From Bacillus sp. (in: firmicutes) (GTDB lineage: Bacteria > Bacillota > Bacilli > Bacillales > Bacillaceae), in NCBI GenBank assembly GCA_031180805.1, contig JAPSLL010000005.1, forward strand, positions 1-64,000: DNA of 64,000 nucleotides. Reading direction: 5' to 3'. How positions within the stretch are numbered: position 1 is the stretch's first letter; every line of letters starts with the position of its first letter. A model generated the notes under the pieces. That model saw nothing but the letters and a program-made list of their open reading frames with translations, did not search any database and was not told the origin of the DNA. Of the stretch, positions 18,061-26,710 are shown one piece after another. The translations under genes and the position numbers were made by a program.

Positions 18061-19074
18061 ATGGAAACAGAACATAATATTCGTTTAACATCTGCAGAAC
18101 TTTCAAGCTTGTGGTCAAGTTACTTAATGGATAGTATGTCTATTTGTGTATTTACATATTTTCTAGAAAAGGTAAATGATACAGAAATAAAGCCTATAAT
18201 TAAACAAGCATTGAAAATGTCATCAGAGCATATCGAAATCATTAACAAGATTTTTAGCGCTGAAGGAATTCCCCTTCCTAAAGGGTTCACCGATGAGGAT
18301 GTAAACCCAAATGCTCCTAAATTATTTCAAGATACCTTTTTATTAAATTATGTGAAGCACATGACTAAAGGTGGCCTTTCTTTATATGGTGCAATACTAC
18401 CAAATATCGTCAGGAAAGACATAAGAGAATATTATTCAAGTTGTCTTGCATCAACAACCGAATTATATAATGAGACAACATCTATTTTATCCTCTAAAGG
18501 AATTGAAATTAGACCACCGTTTATTCCATATCCAACAGATGTAGAATTCGTTGAAAAACAAAGCTTTTTAGCAGGCTGGTTTGGAGAGCAAAGATCATTG
18601 ACTGGTCATGAAATTATGAATCTCTTTACTAATATTCAAACAAATATACTTGGAGAGGCATTAGTAATCGGTTTCGGCCAAGTAGCAGGGTCTGCAAAGA
18701 TTCGGAATTATATGCTACGTGGTAAAGAAATATCTAAAAAACATATTGCCATTTTCTCTAAATATTTAAATGCTGATGACCTACCATCCCCTATGACTTG
18801 GGATCATGAAGTTGGAGCTTCTACAGAAGCACCATTTTCCGATAAGTTAATGATGTACCATGTCAGTGTAATGAATGCTTCAAGTGTAGGAAATTATGGG
18901 GTAGCGATATCAATGAGTCAACGAAGAGATATAGCATCAGTTTATGTAAGGCTTTCTGCTGAAATTGGGAAATATGCGGAAGATGGAATAAATATTATGA
19001 TTGATAACGCCTGGTTAGAAAGACCACCCCAAAACGTTGACAGAGATGCTCTGATAAAACGCAAAGAAAACTAA
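18061..19074 (+). CDS. DUF3231 family protein (paralogue 1)
   Basis: A 337-aa protein of the DUF3231 family, common in Bacillus and of unknown function. Two similar halves of about 165 residues are visible: each begins with an acidic helix region with a Ser-Leu-Trp or Gly-Trp-Phe pattern and contains a helix with conserved His (SSEHIEIINKIF; ISKKHIAIFSKYL), suggesting tandem four-helix ferritin-like bundles. No signal peptide. AAAGGAGG lies before the ATG. The paralogue at 41695-42702 shares most motifs. It stands alone, with no obvious partner gene. Confidence 0.85.
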   Translation: METEHNIRLTSAELSSLWSSYLMDSMSICVFTYFLEKVNDTEIKPIIKQALKMSSEHIEIINKIFSAEGIPLPKGFTDEDVNPNAPKLFQDTFLLNYVKHMTKGGLSLYGAILPNIVRKDIREYYSSCLASTTELYNETTSILSSKGIEIRPPFIPYPTDVEFVEKQSFLAGWFGEQRSLTGHEIMNLFTNIQTNILGEALVIGFGQVAGSAKIRNYMLRGKEISKKHIAIFSKYLNADDLPSPMTWDHEVGASTEAPFSDKLMMYHVSVMNASSVGNYGVAISMSQRRDIASVYVRLSAEIGKYAEDGINIMIDNAWLERPPQNVDRDALIKRKEN

Positions 19075-19426
19075 GTGACTAAAACGCATAAGGATACGTT
19101 TTTAACGTGTTCTTCAAATCAATTTGCTATTCGTTCTAGCTATATAAATATAGGGGATAAATTAATCTCATTATCCTCTTACTTTTTTCCCTTATGTAGC
19201 CAACTCGTACTAATCGCGGTGAATGTAAATCTAATCATCTCGACGTTAATAAAACAGTAAAAAAATTATGTCCTGTTTATCTTCCTAAGTTTCCACTTTT
19301 GATTGAGAATAACACACCGAAAATTTCTTGAAGATTATGTTACAAGAGCTAAGTTTCCAATAAGAGTTAACATTAACAGGAATAATCCGACAAAAGAAAT
19401 AGAGCTTTCCACCTCTGACCATAGTT
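19075..19426. other. Intergenic stretch, no feature seen
   Basis: AT-rich sequence between convergent genes. I see no gene, no clear terminator and no repeat. The open frame here has no ribosome binding site or recognisable content. Confidence 0.5.
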
Positions 19427-19723
19427 TTATTTCGTTCTATATCCACAATGCGGACAGGAAGTTAGCATATCATTAAAATTATAATGACAATTCGGACAAT
19501 CAATATTATTACGGAGCTTCTTTACCATCTCCTCATGCTCGTTTAGCTTTGCTAATATCATTTTCTGATTATGTAATAGAAGATTAAGGAAAAATAAGAT
19601 GAGAGCAAGGGTTCCCCCAAAGGTTCCTATACTTATAAATTTTAAAAATGACCCTGTAGAAAATCCTACAATGAAACTGACCATTACTACTATTATCCCA
19701 ACATAAAGAGCGATTTTCCCCAT
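19427..19723 (-). CDS. Membrane protein with C-terminal zinc ribbon
   Basis: A 98-aa protein with two hydrophobic segments (about residues 5-25 and 30-50), a basic helical stretch, and a C-terminal zinc ribbon CPNCHYNFNDMLTSCPHCG with both CxxC pairs. The ribbon should face the cytoplasm. GGGAGG lies before the ATG. Such small zinc-ribbon membrane proteins are common in Bacillus and their function is not known. Its upstream neighbour is divergent. Confidence 0.72.
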   Translation of the reverse strand: MGKIALYVGIIVVMVSFIVGFSTGSFLKFISIGTFGGTLALILFFLNLLLHNQKMILAKLNEHEEMVKKLRNNIDCPNCHYNFNDMLTSCPHCGYRTK

Positions 19724-19833
19724 TGCTTGGCCTCCCTATTTTGCATTTACAATAACCAAAATATCCCACTTATAACTTCGATTATAACTGTTTTTCTGTT
19801 ATTCTAAAATAGGTAAAAAAGGAGGCTGCTAAT

Positions 19834-20157
19834 ATGAATGTAAACGAGTTTCAAAAATGGGTAAAGGATTATTATGAAGGTAGAGGCTGGTCTGAATTAG
19901 ATATCTTTATTCGCATTGGTTTTTTAGCTGAAGAAACCGGCGAGGTAGCAAGGGCAATACGTGCTCTTGAAATCGGTCGGGATCGACCTGATGAGGTAAT
20001 TGGATCATTAGTAGAGCAAAAGCAGGAATTGGTTGAGGAGCTTGGAGATGTTTTAGGAAATCTCATTGTCATTGCAAATAAATATGATATTTCCTTAGAG
20101 GAAATTTTCCAATCTCATCGTGAAAAGTTAGAAAAACGTTATGAACTTACAAAGTAA
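19834..20157 (+). CDS. MazG-like nucleotide pyrophosphohydrolase
   Basis: A 107-aa all-alpha NTP pyrophosphatase of the MazG superfamily, single domain. The metal-binding pattern is visible: EETGEVARAI (EExxE type, about residues 32-41) and ELVEELGDVLGNLI (ExxxD type, about residues 68-81). It would remove non-canonical or damaged NTPs; the actual substrate is not predictable. AAAGGAGG lies before the ATG, and a strong terminator follows. Confidence 0.82.
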   Translation: MNVNEFQKWVKDYYEGRGWSELDIFIRIGFLAEETGEVARAIRALEIGRDRPDEVIGSLVEQKQELVEELGDVLGNLIVIANKYDISLEEIFQSHREKLEKRYELTK

Positions 20158-20172
20158 TCAGATGAATACATA

Positions 20173-20210
20173 TGTAAAAGGAGCACCCGTTATGTAGTGC
20201 TCCTTTTACA
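20173..20210. terminator. Bidirectional terminator
   Basis: A perfect 14-bp stem TGTAAAAGGAGCAC/GTGCTCCTTTTACA with a 10-nt loop between the convergent MazG-like and ABC exporter genes. Confidence 0.85.
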
Positions 20211-20212
20211 TA

Positions 20213-21928
20213 TTATCTTTGAAATTGAACTCGATGCAAATTCGCGAAAATCCCTTCTCGTTCGATTAATTCATCATGTGTACCTTGTTCAGCAATTCCA
20301 TCCTCTGTCACAACGACAATTCGATCAGCATTTCGAATTGTTGCTAAACGATGGGCGATTACAAGAGTTGTTCGATTTTTCGAAAGCTCTGTTAACGCCT
20401 GCTGAATAATCATTTCTGTTTCCGTATCTAATGCGGAGGTCGCTTCATCTAAAATTAAGATTGGTGGATTTTTCAAGAACATCCGGGCAATCGCAATCCG
20501 CTGTTTTTGGCCACCAGATAGCTTCAACCCTCGCTCACCTATTTGAGTATCATAGCCAAATGGAAGTGAGTCAATAAAGCTTTCTAAGTGAGCTCGCTTC
20601 GCCGCTTCTTCAATTTCTTCTTGGGTTGCATCTAATTTTCCGTACGCAATATTTTCTCTTAACGTACCAGTAAATAAAAAGACATCCTGCTGAACAATTC
20701 CGATTTGTGAACGAAGGGACTGCTTCGTCATATCCCGAACATCGATGCCATCAATTTTAATCGCTCCGTTATCGACATCATAAAAACGCGGAATGAGTGA
20801 GCATATTGTTGTTTTACCCGCTCCTGATGGACCAACAAAGGCGACTGTTTCACCCGCTTTTATCGACAAATCAATTCCCTTCAAAACCATTTTATGCTCA
20901 TCATAGCCGAAGCTAACATCCTCAAAGCGAATATCCCCGTGAAGAGTAGCTACTTCAACTGCATCCTTCGTATCAACTACATCCGGATCTGTATCGATAA
21001 GCTCAGTGAATCGTTTAAAGCCAGCCATTCCTTTCGGATAAAGCTCCATTAAGGCACTAATTTTATCTATTGGTTTAAACAATACGTTAACATAAAGGAC
21101 GAACCCAACTAGCTCACCATATGATAGCTGATTTGTATAGCTTAACCACGCGCCGACAACCAATACAGCAAGAGTTACAAACCGTGTCATCATATAAATT
21201 CCAGACAAGCTAAAGGACATAATTTTATAACCTCGTAGCTTTGCCTTACGAAATTTTTGGTTATTCACTTGGAAACGTTGATTTTCAAACTTTTCATTCG
21301 TGAATGATTGAACGACACGAACACCTGATACACTGTCTTCAACTCGTGAATTTACATCAGCAATTTCACCGTACATCTTCTTCCAGGCACGATTCATTCT
21401 TAAGTTGCTAACGACCATAAGCCAGCCTAAAAACGGAAGAATTACTAACGCAACAAGGGCAAGCTTTACATTAATCGAAAACATAATCCAAAATGCTCCA
21501 ACAAAGGTCATAACCGAAATAAATAAGTCCTCTGGTCCATGATGGGCAAGCTCACCAATATCCATTAAATCATTCGTAATTCTACTCATAATATTGCCTG
21601 TTTTCGTATTATCGAAAAACTTAAATGACTGTTTTTGTACATGCTGAAACAATTGTCTTCTCATGTCTGTTTCGATATTAATTCCAAGCATATGTCCCCA
21701 ATAATTGACGATATACTGCAAAAAAGTGCTAAGTATATACAATAACAATAACGTAATACTTATTGTGACAATCATTGACCAATTTTCAGTTGGCAGCAAC
21801 GTATCAATAAACCATTGCACGGCTAACGGAAAGGCTAATTCAAAAAGTGCTACAATGATCGCACTGCTAAAGTCAATGATAAACAACTTTTTATGTGGTA
21901 AATAAAAGCTAAAAAATCGCCTTAACAT
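20213..21928 (-). CDS. ABC-type multidrug exporter (fused TMD-NBD)
   Basis: A 571-aa half-transporter with a six-helix membrane domain (about residues 1-310) and an ATPase domain with Walker A GPSGAGKTT, signature LSGGQKQR, Walker B ILILDEATSALD and H-loop IAHRLAT. All catalytic residues are present, so it can act as a homodimer. AAAAGGAG lies before the ATG. It is transcribed alone; the stop codon nearly touches the shared terminator. The substrate is unknown. Confidence 0.88.
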   Translation of the reverse strand: MLRRFFSFYLPHKKLFIIDFSSAIIVALFELAFPLAVQWFIDTLLPTENWSMIVTISITLLLLYILSTFLQYIVNYWGHMLGINIETDMRRQLFQHVQKQSFKFFDNTKTGNIMSRITNDLMDIGELAHHGPEDLFISVMTFVGAFWIMFSINVKLALVALVILPFLGWLMVVSNLRMNRAWKKMYGEIADVNSRVEDSVSGVRVVQSFTNEKFENQRFQVNNQKFRKAKLRGYKIMSFSLSGIYMMTRFVTLAVLVVGAWLSYTNQLSYGELVGFVLYVNVLFKPIDKISALMELYPKGMAGFKRFTELIDTDPDVVDTKDAVEVATLHGDIRFEDVSFGYDEHKMVLKGIDLSIKAGETVAFVGPSGAGKTTICSLIPRFYDVDNGAIKIDGIDVRDMTKQSLRSQIGIVQQDVFLFTGTLRENIAYGKLDATQEEIEEAAKRAHLESFIDSLPFGYDTQIGERGLKLSGGQKQRIAIARMFLKNPPILILDEATSALDTETEMIIQQALTELSKNRTTLVIAHRLATIRNADRIVVVTEDGIAEQGTHDELIEREGIFANLHRVQFQR

Positions 21929-22069
21929 CTTCTTTTTTCTCCTTTTATTTTTCTATTAAATACCTATTATATTATCAGTAAATAAAAAATTATGATATGA
22001 AAAAGTTGTTTCAATGAAAGAACAAGCGATATAATAAAGTGAATTTACACGGAGAAAGGAGAAAGCATT

Positions 22070-23116
22070 TTGACAATTTTTAACGGATACATCGGTACAT
22101 ATACGAAAGGTGATAGTAAAGGGATTTATAGCTTTACATTAGATACTGAGGAAAAACAAATTCGTAACGTCAAAGCTGTTGCCGAATTGAACAATCCTAC
22201 ATATGTCAATATTAGCAACGATAACAAAGTACTTTACGCTGTTGTTAAGGAAGGTGATAAAGGAGGAGTTGCTTCATTTTCGATTAATAACCAAACAGGT
22301 GAATTAACAGAATTAAGTCGCCAAGTAACCGAAGGCGCATCTCCATGTCACGTTAGTGTTGACAAAAGAAATCAACAGGTTGTTACAGCTAATTATCATC
22401 GTGGAACTGTTGAAGCTTATCTCGTCAATGAAGATGGAACAGTTAACCCTTCAACATCAATCATGCAGCATGAAGGACAAGGTCCACATGAGAGACAGGA
22501 AAAACCACATACACATTTCTCAGGCTTTACTCCTGATGAAAGATTTGTTGTTGCCGTTGATTTAGGGATCGACAAGGTCATTACGTATAAAATCGATAAC
22601 GGCACACTAACTGAAGCTCACACTCTACTAGTAAAAGCAGGTAGCGGCCCTAGACATATTACATTCCATCCAAATGGAAAATATGCATATGTCATGACCG
22701 AGCTAAGCAACGAAGTCATTGCTTTAAGCTATAACGCTGAAACTGGCATATTCACAGAATTACAATATATCGCAGCGATCCCAGAAGATTTCACAGAAAA
22801 TAGCCAAGGTAGCGCAATTCATATTTCTTCAGACGGTCGTTTCGTCTACGCTGGTAATCGCGGTCATAACTCAATAGCAGTATTCCGCGTAAACGAGGAA
22901 ACTGGTGAATTAGCTCTAGTTGAATACACATCAACAGAAGGAAATTGGCCACGTGACTTTGCCCTTGATCCAACTGAAAGCTTCATCATTGCTTCAAATG
23001 AAGAAAGCGGAAACCTAGTATTGTTTGCTCGTGATAAAGAAACTGGACGTTTATCTGTCATTCAATCAGATGTAGCAGTGCCATATCCAGTTTGCGTGAA
23101 GTTTTTGCATGTATAA
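22070..23116 (+). CDS. pgl: 6-phosphogluconolactonase, YkgB/lactonase family
   Basis: A 348-aa seven-bladed beta-propeller lactonase. It would hydrolyse 6-phosphogluconolactone in the pentose phosphate pathway, as the B. subtilis YkgB protein does. Family landmarks are the opening GYIGTYTKG, the repeated SxDGRFVYAGNRGHNSI pattern (about residues 255-275) and a C-terminal PYPVCVKF. It starts with TTG, preceded by GGAGAAAGGAG. It is a single gene followed by a terminator. No signal peptide, so it is cytoplasmic. Confidence 0.88.
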   Translation: MTIFNGYIGTYTKGDSKGIYSFTLDTEEKQIRNVKAVAELNNPTYVNISNDNKVLYAVVKEGDKGGVASFSINNQTGELTELSRQVTEGASPCHVSVDKRNQQVVTANYHRGTVEAYLVNEDGTVNPSTSIMQHEGQGPHERQEKPHTHFSGFTPDERFVVAVDLGIDKVITYKIDNGTLTEAHTLLVKAGSGPRHITFHPNGKYAYVMTELSNEVIALSYNAETGIFTELQYIAAIPEDFTENSQGSAIHISSDGRFVYAGNRGHNSIAVFRVNEETGELALVEYTSTEGNWPRDFALDPTESFIIASNEESGNLVLFARDKETGRLSVIQSDVAVPYPVCVKFLHV

Positions 23117-23127
23117 AAGATAATTTG

Positions 23128-23160
23128 AACCGCTCGGACCTTGTTTTCTGAGTGGTTTTT
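23128..23160 (+). terminator. pgl terminator
   Basis: AACCGCTCGG/CTGAGTGGTT stem with G-U pairs, followed by TTTTTCTTTTTT, 12 nt past the stop. Confidence 0.75.
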
Positions 23161-23168
23161 CTTTTTTC

Positions 23169-23262
23169 GTAAACTTTGTTGCTTTTTACTAGTCGTTTTT
23201 GATTGACTTCGCTACAGTACTCGCTTTCCGCGGTGTAGGTGGTGAGTCTCCTCAGTGTAAAC
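23169..23262. repeat. Bacillus-type intergenic repeat, partial copy 2
   Basis: Shares TTTGTTGCTTTTTAC, the stretch ACTCGCTTTCCGCGG and GTCTCCTC with the fuller copy at 24232-24402, and lacks the other half. Confidence 0.6.
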
Positions 23263-23283
23263 ACATTTCACATCAATAAAAAA

Positions 23284-23310
23284 GCTAGCTGTTCATTGTA
23301 AACAGTTAGC
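23284..23310 (-). terminator. wrbA-like gene terminator
   Basis: GGCTAACTGTT/AACAGCTAGC stem with one mismatch on the minus strand, followed by TTTTTTAT. Confidence 0.75.
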
Positions 23311-23322
23311 CTTTTAATCCAA

Positions 23323-23934
23323 TTATTTGTTTGCATTTTTCACTGCTTCTGCGATTTGAACAGTACGTTTAGCTTGATGTTTAACTGCAGCTTCAACGTT
23401 TTCTATCATTTTTCCATTTTGGTCTACTGTGACACTTGTACCGTATGGATTTCCACCAGATTCAAATAATATTGGGTCTGTATAACCAGGTGCTGCTACG
23501 ATCGCTCCCCAATGATACATTGTCGTATATAAAGATAGAATCGTTGCTTCTTGACCACCATGAGAGTTTTGCGCAGATGTCATCGCACTAACAACTTTAT
23601 TGACAAGCTTCCCATTAAACCAAAGTCCACCTGTCGTATCTAAGAATGCTTTCATTTGTGATGGCATGTTCCCAAATCTTGTTGGAACACTGAAAATCAT
23701 CGCATCTGCTTCTTCTAAATCGTTTAAAGTGACTTCTGGTACATCCTTAGCTGCATCATAATGAGCTTTCCACGCTGGGTTTGATTCAATCGCAGCTTGT
23801 GGCGCTGTTTCCGGTACTTTAAACACCTTTACATCTGCACCAGCCTCCTTACCACCTGCTTCAGCCCATTGTGCTAGCTGATAATTTGTTCCTGTTGAAC
23901 TGTAGTAAATGACCGCTAATTTTACGTTTGCCAA
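23323..23934 (-). CDS. wrbA: NAD(P)H:quinone oxidoreductase, WrbA type
   Basis: A 203-aa flavodoxin-fold FMN protein expected to reduce quinones by two electrons. The FMN phosphate loop is YSSTGTNYQLA at the N-terminus, SVPTRFGNMPSQMKAFLD (about residues 78-95) contacts FMN, and SAQNSHGGQE is a WrbA hallmark. I chose a TTG at 23934 because AAGGAG lies 8-9 nt upstream; the two upstream ATGs overlap or touch that ribosome binding site. A monocistronic gene with its own terminator. Confidence 0.85.
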   Translation of the reverse strand: MANVKLAVIYYSSTGTNYQLAQWAEAGGKEAGADVKVFKVPETAPQAAIESNPAWKAHYDAAKDVPEVTLNDLEEADAMIFSVPTRFGNMPSQMKAFLDTTGGLWFNGKLVNKVVSAMTSAQNSHGGQEATILSLYTTMYHWGAIVAAPGYTDPILFESGGNPYGTSVTVDQNGKMIENVEAAVKHQAKRTVQIAEAVKNANK

Positions 23935-23952
23935 TGTATTCATCTCCTTCAT

Positions 23953-24500
23953 TTTTTAAAACCCAAACATAGTATGTCAATTTTATGCTTTTTTAAACAA
24001 CTAAGGATAAAATAGGAAATGAGACTTTTTTAGTACATCTTGCTTCCAGCACGTCTAGCAGTGAACAACCTCGGCATAATTCGTTACTATGAGGACTTAC
24101 ATAATAAACTCTCTAAAAAGTGCAAAAAAGAAGAATTGGACAAAAGGTTTGCAACATAAGAAAAATCCAAACTATAATTTGGAATTCTGTATTAAGCTTC
24201 GTGCATGTTTGTTAGTGGCTATACTTGTATACATTGTTGCTTTTTACGAGTTGTCGTTCTAGTTGATTTCAGAAGAGTACTCGCTTTCCGCGGGGTGGGT
24301 GGTAAGCCTCCTCGGCGTAAACGCCTGTGGGGTCTTACCTTTTCAACGCATCCCGCAGGAGTCTCGCAACCAGCTCCAATCAACATTTAAAAAGTTTGCA
24401 TAAAAAACTGAACTCTTCGTAAAGAGCCCTTTCTTTTAATGTTTTTTGCAATAAGGAATATTCGGTTTTTATTAGAATTATTTACGTTATCTCCCGGTCT
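23953..24500. other. Intergenic region with full-length repeat
   Basis: Holds the best copy of the Bacillus-type repeat (24232-24402). The part at 24000-24200 shows no gene I can support. Confidence 0.5.
24232..24402. repeat. Bacillus-type intergenic repeat, fullest copy 3
   Basis: About 170 bp with the hallmarks seen in many Bacillus intergenic spaces: GTACTCGCTTTCCGCGGGG, GCCTCCTCGGCGTAAACGCC, GGGGTCTTACC, CATCCCGCAGGAGTCTCGC and CCAATCAAC. It is internally partly self-complementary. Confidence 0.75.
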
Positions 24501-25121
24501 CTATCTATTTGACAATAATTCACTTACCGTTACAAGCTGATAGCCTTCTTCAACAAGCTCGGCTACAAGAATCCGAACTGCCTCTATCGATTGTGAGCGA
24601 TCGCCAAATCCATCATGAAAAATAAGAATGCTGCCATTACGTATATGACCTTTCGTCTTTTCAACTATAAACTGGATACCTGGCTGCTCCCAATCTAATG
24701 CATCTCCATTCAGTGCACCGATTGTCTTGTACTGAAATCTGTCAACAATATTTTTTGTATCCTCGTTATAATCTATGTAAGGTGGACGAAATAAAACAGG
24801 CTTCTTTCCTGTTAATTGCGTAATAAGCTTTTCCGTTTTCTCTAACTCAACATAACATTCCTCTCCACTTAATTTCGTTAAGCCTGGATGAGTATACGTA
24901 TGGTTCCCAATTTCATGGTTTTGCTCATATACTTCAGTTACAACCTCAGGATGCTTCTCCATTTGTTCTCCAATCATAAAAAAGGTTGCTTTCCCTGATA
25001 CTTGCTGAAAAATATCTAATAATTGCTTTGTATATAAAGGATTTGGTCCGTCATCAAACGTAAATGCTATTGCTTTACGATCAGTTTTAACCTCATGAAT
25101 AATCCCTAGATTATTATCCAC
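24501..25121 (-). CDS. NodB-type polysaccharide/chitooligosaccharide deacetylase
   Basis: A 206-aa carbohydrate esterase family 4 domain. The catalytic base and metal Asp are in TFDDGPN (D23, D24), the zinc histidines in HTYTH (H74, H78), and RPPYIDYN and LIFHDG follow as motifs 3 and 5. It starts with GTG after GGGGGAAT, and residues 1-15 are polar, so there is no signal peptide or membrane anchor. That is unusual for this family, whose members mostly act on cell-wall or extracellular glycans. Neighbours are unrelated. Confidence 0.85.
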   Translation of the reverse strand: MDNNLGIIHEVKTDRKAIAFTFDDGPNPLYTKQLLDIFQQVSGKATFFMIGEQMEKHPEVVTEVYEQNHEIGNHTYTHPGLTKLSGEECYVELEKTEKLITQLTGKKPVLFRPPYIDYNEDTKNIVDRFQYKTIGALNGDALDWEQPGIQFIVEKTKGHIRNGSILIFHDGFGDRSQSIEAVRILVAELVEEGYQLVTVSELLSNR

Positions 25122-25463
25122 AAATATTCCCCCATTCTATTTATTTCCACCAAATTAGCAGAGCAAAAAACGCTCTCATTCCTATTATGATTTCATTCGA
25201 CGTTGCAAGTGTTGTTTCCTTCTGTTTACGCGTAATTCAGTAAAGCTTTGAAGATAAGATACGCCAACAAGGAAAGAATCAAGACGGAAATTATGTAAAC
25301 AGCTATTGGTGTAGGGAGAATTCATGAGGAAAATAGTTGGATTCAACTGATGAGATATAGCTCCACAAGGCAACTAAAGAATAAACGAAAAAACTTGGTT
25401 TAAACCCAAGCCTTTTCGTTTATCATATTTCAGTTTTCGTAAATAGCGAACTCATTTCATTGC
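25122..25463. other. Intergenic region
   Basis: Contains the terminator of the oxidoreductase operon at 25382-25424. The rest, including 25185-25373, holds nothing I can identify. Confidence 0.45.
25382..25424 (-). terminator. Terminator of the uxuB-Gfo/Idh operon
   Basis: AAACGAAAA and TTTTCGTTT arms around CTTGG/CCAAG, downstream of the distal Gfo/Idh gene. Confidence 0.7.
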
Positions 25464-26567
25464 TCATTTCCTTAATTGGTGGACAGCATTTGCTGACTCA
25501 ATTAAGACTGCTTGCTCCTGTGCCTCAATACAAAGCTCTGCCACTCGAAAAGCATGCTCCTGTGTCATTGCATTTTCTGTGTTATTTAAGCAATCTATAA
25601 TAAATTCACCAAAAAACGGGAATCCGACCTTACCTGATAGCTCAAAATGTTTTTCCCCTGAATGGTTGACTAAATAAAGGTGGTTTGATGACTCATCACG
25701 GCCAATATCGATATATTTTCGTACTTCTATATAACCATCTGTTCCTAATATTGTCACCCTGCCATCACCCCATGTTCCAAGGCCGTCTGGTGTTAACCAA
25801 TCAACACGGAAATAAAAGGTTGCTCCGTTATCAGCAACTAATGTCGCATCCCCGAAATCTTGAAAATCCGGATAATCCTTCATGCTATAATTTGCAACCT
25901 TACTATGTAAAACTACGGCATCCTTCGCACCTGAAAAATGTAGAAACTGTTCAATTTGATGACTTCCTATATCACAAAGAATTCCGCCAAATTTCTCAGG
26001 GTCAAAAAACCAATCTGGACGTTTCGAAGGATTTGCCCGGTGAGGACCAGTACCAATTACTTGAACAACTCTCCCAATCGCACCCTCCTCAATTAATTGT
26101 CCTGCATACACAGCACTTTCTACATGTAATCTTTCACTATAGTATATTCCCCATTTTAGCCCTGTTTCAGCAACCTTTTTTCTTGCTGCTGTTACTTGCT
26201 CTAGCTTTGTAAACGCTGGTTTATCAACAAAATAATGCTTTCCACTATCTAAAACACGAAGACCAAGTGCCCCTCTCTCAGAAGGAATATTGGCTGCTGC
26301 TACGAGCTTGATCGATGGATCTTGGAAAATCTCCTCTTCAGAAGCTGCGATTACGACATCCTTATAAATCTCGCAAAATTTAGCAATCTTCTTATCATCC
26401 GGATCATAAACCGCTACAAGCTCTCCACCAGCCTCAATTAATCCATTACACATTCCATAAATATGACCGTGATCTAATCCAATAGCTGCAAATTTGAATT
26501 CCCCTTCATTTACAACTTTGTTAACACAACCTTTAGGCGCATAGTTCATCCCATCTTTGCGATCCAT
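25464..26567 (-). CDS. Gfo/Idh/MocA family oxidoreductase (1)
   Basis: A 367-aa NAD(P)-dependent sugar dehydrogenase-like protein. The Rossmann domain starts at about residue 25 (FAAIGLDHGHIYGMCNGL), the EKP-type catalytic lysine is in HYFVDKPAFTK (about residue 125), and a C-terminal alpha/beta domain follows. About 25 residues precede the fold. AGGGGAATGATAG lies before the ATG. It is the last of three minus-strand genes behind uxuB, so it probably oxidises or epimerises a sugar acid or a related sugar. The substrate is unknown. Confidence 0.82.
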   Translation of the reverse strand: MDRKDGMNYAPKGCVNKVVNEGEFKFAAIGLDHGHIYGMCNGLIEAGGELVAVYDPDDKKIAKFCEIYKDVVIAASEEEIFQDPSIKLVAAANIPSERGALGLRVLDSGKHYFVDKPAFTKLEQVTAARKKVAETGLKWGIYYSERLHVESAVYAGQLIEEGAIGRVVQVIGTGPHRANPSKRPDWFFDPEKFGGILCDIGSHQIEQFLHFSGAKDAVVLHSKVANYSMKDYPDFQDFGDATLVADNGATFYFRVDWLTPDGLGTWGDGRVTILGTDGYIEVRKYIDIGRDESSNHLYLVNHSGEKHFELSGKVGFPFFGEFIIDCLNNTENAMTQEHAFRVAELCIEAQEQAVLIESANAVHQLRK

Positions 26568-26710
26568 CTATCATTCCCCTTTACGTTTAACAAAATAACT
26601 CCCATCCCGAAAACGTGTGATGTCACAATTTAATAGAAAATTATCACAAAAAACCTTTTTACAGAATCGAAATTTATAGGTACATCCCAAGTAAACCTAA
26701 CTTAAAAGGA

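Noticed and set aside
19075-19260. 61-aa open frame following the DUF3231 gene
   Set aside because: No ribosome binding site, abuts the stop codon, and composition is not protein-like.
24048-24160. Short MerR-like string (IIRYYEDL) in an open frame
   Set aside because: Only a few residues resemble the MerR helix and the flanking residues do not fit; too little to call a pseudogene.
24205-24390. 61-aa open frame
   Set aside because: Formed by the Bacillus-type repeat; the sequence is not coding in other copies.
25185-25373. 62-aa open frame and a possible gene fragment
   Set aside because: No recognisable motif on either strand; left as plain intergenic sequence.
25685-26212. 175-aa open frame on the plus strand
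   Set aside because: Antisense to the Gfo/Idh gene, no ribosome binding site, low-complexity Leu/His-rich product; a shadow frame.
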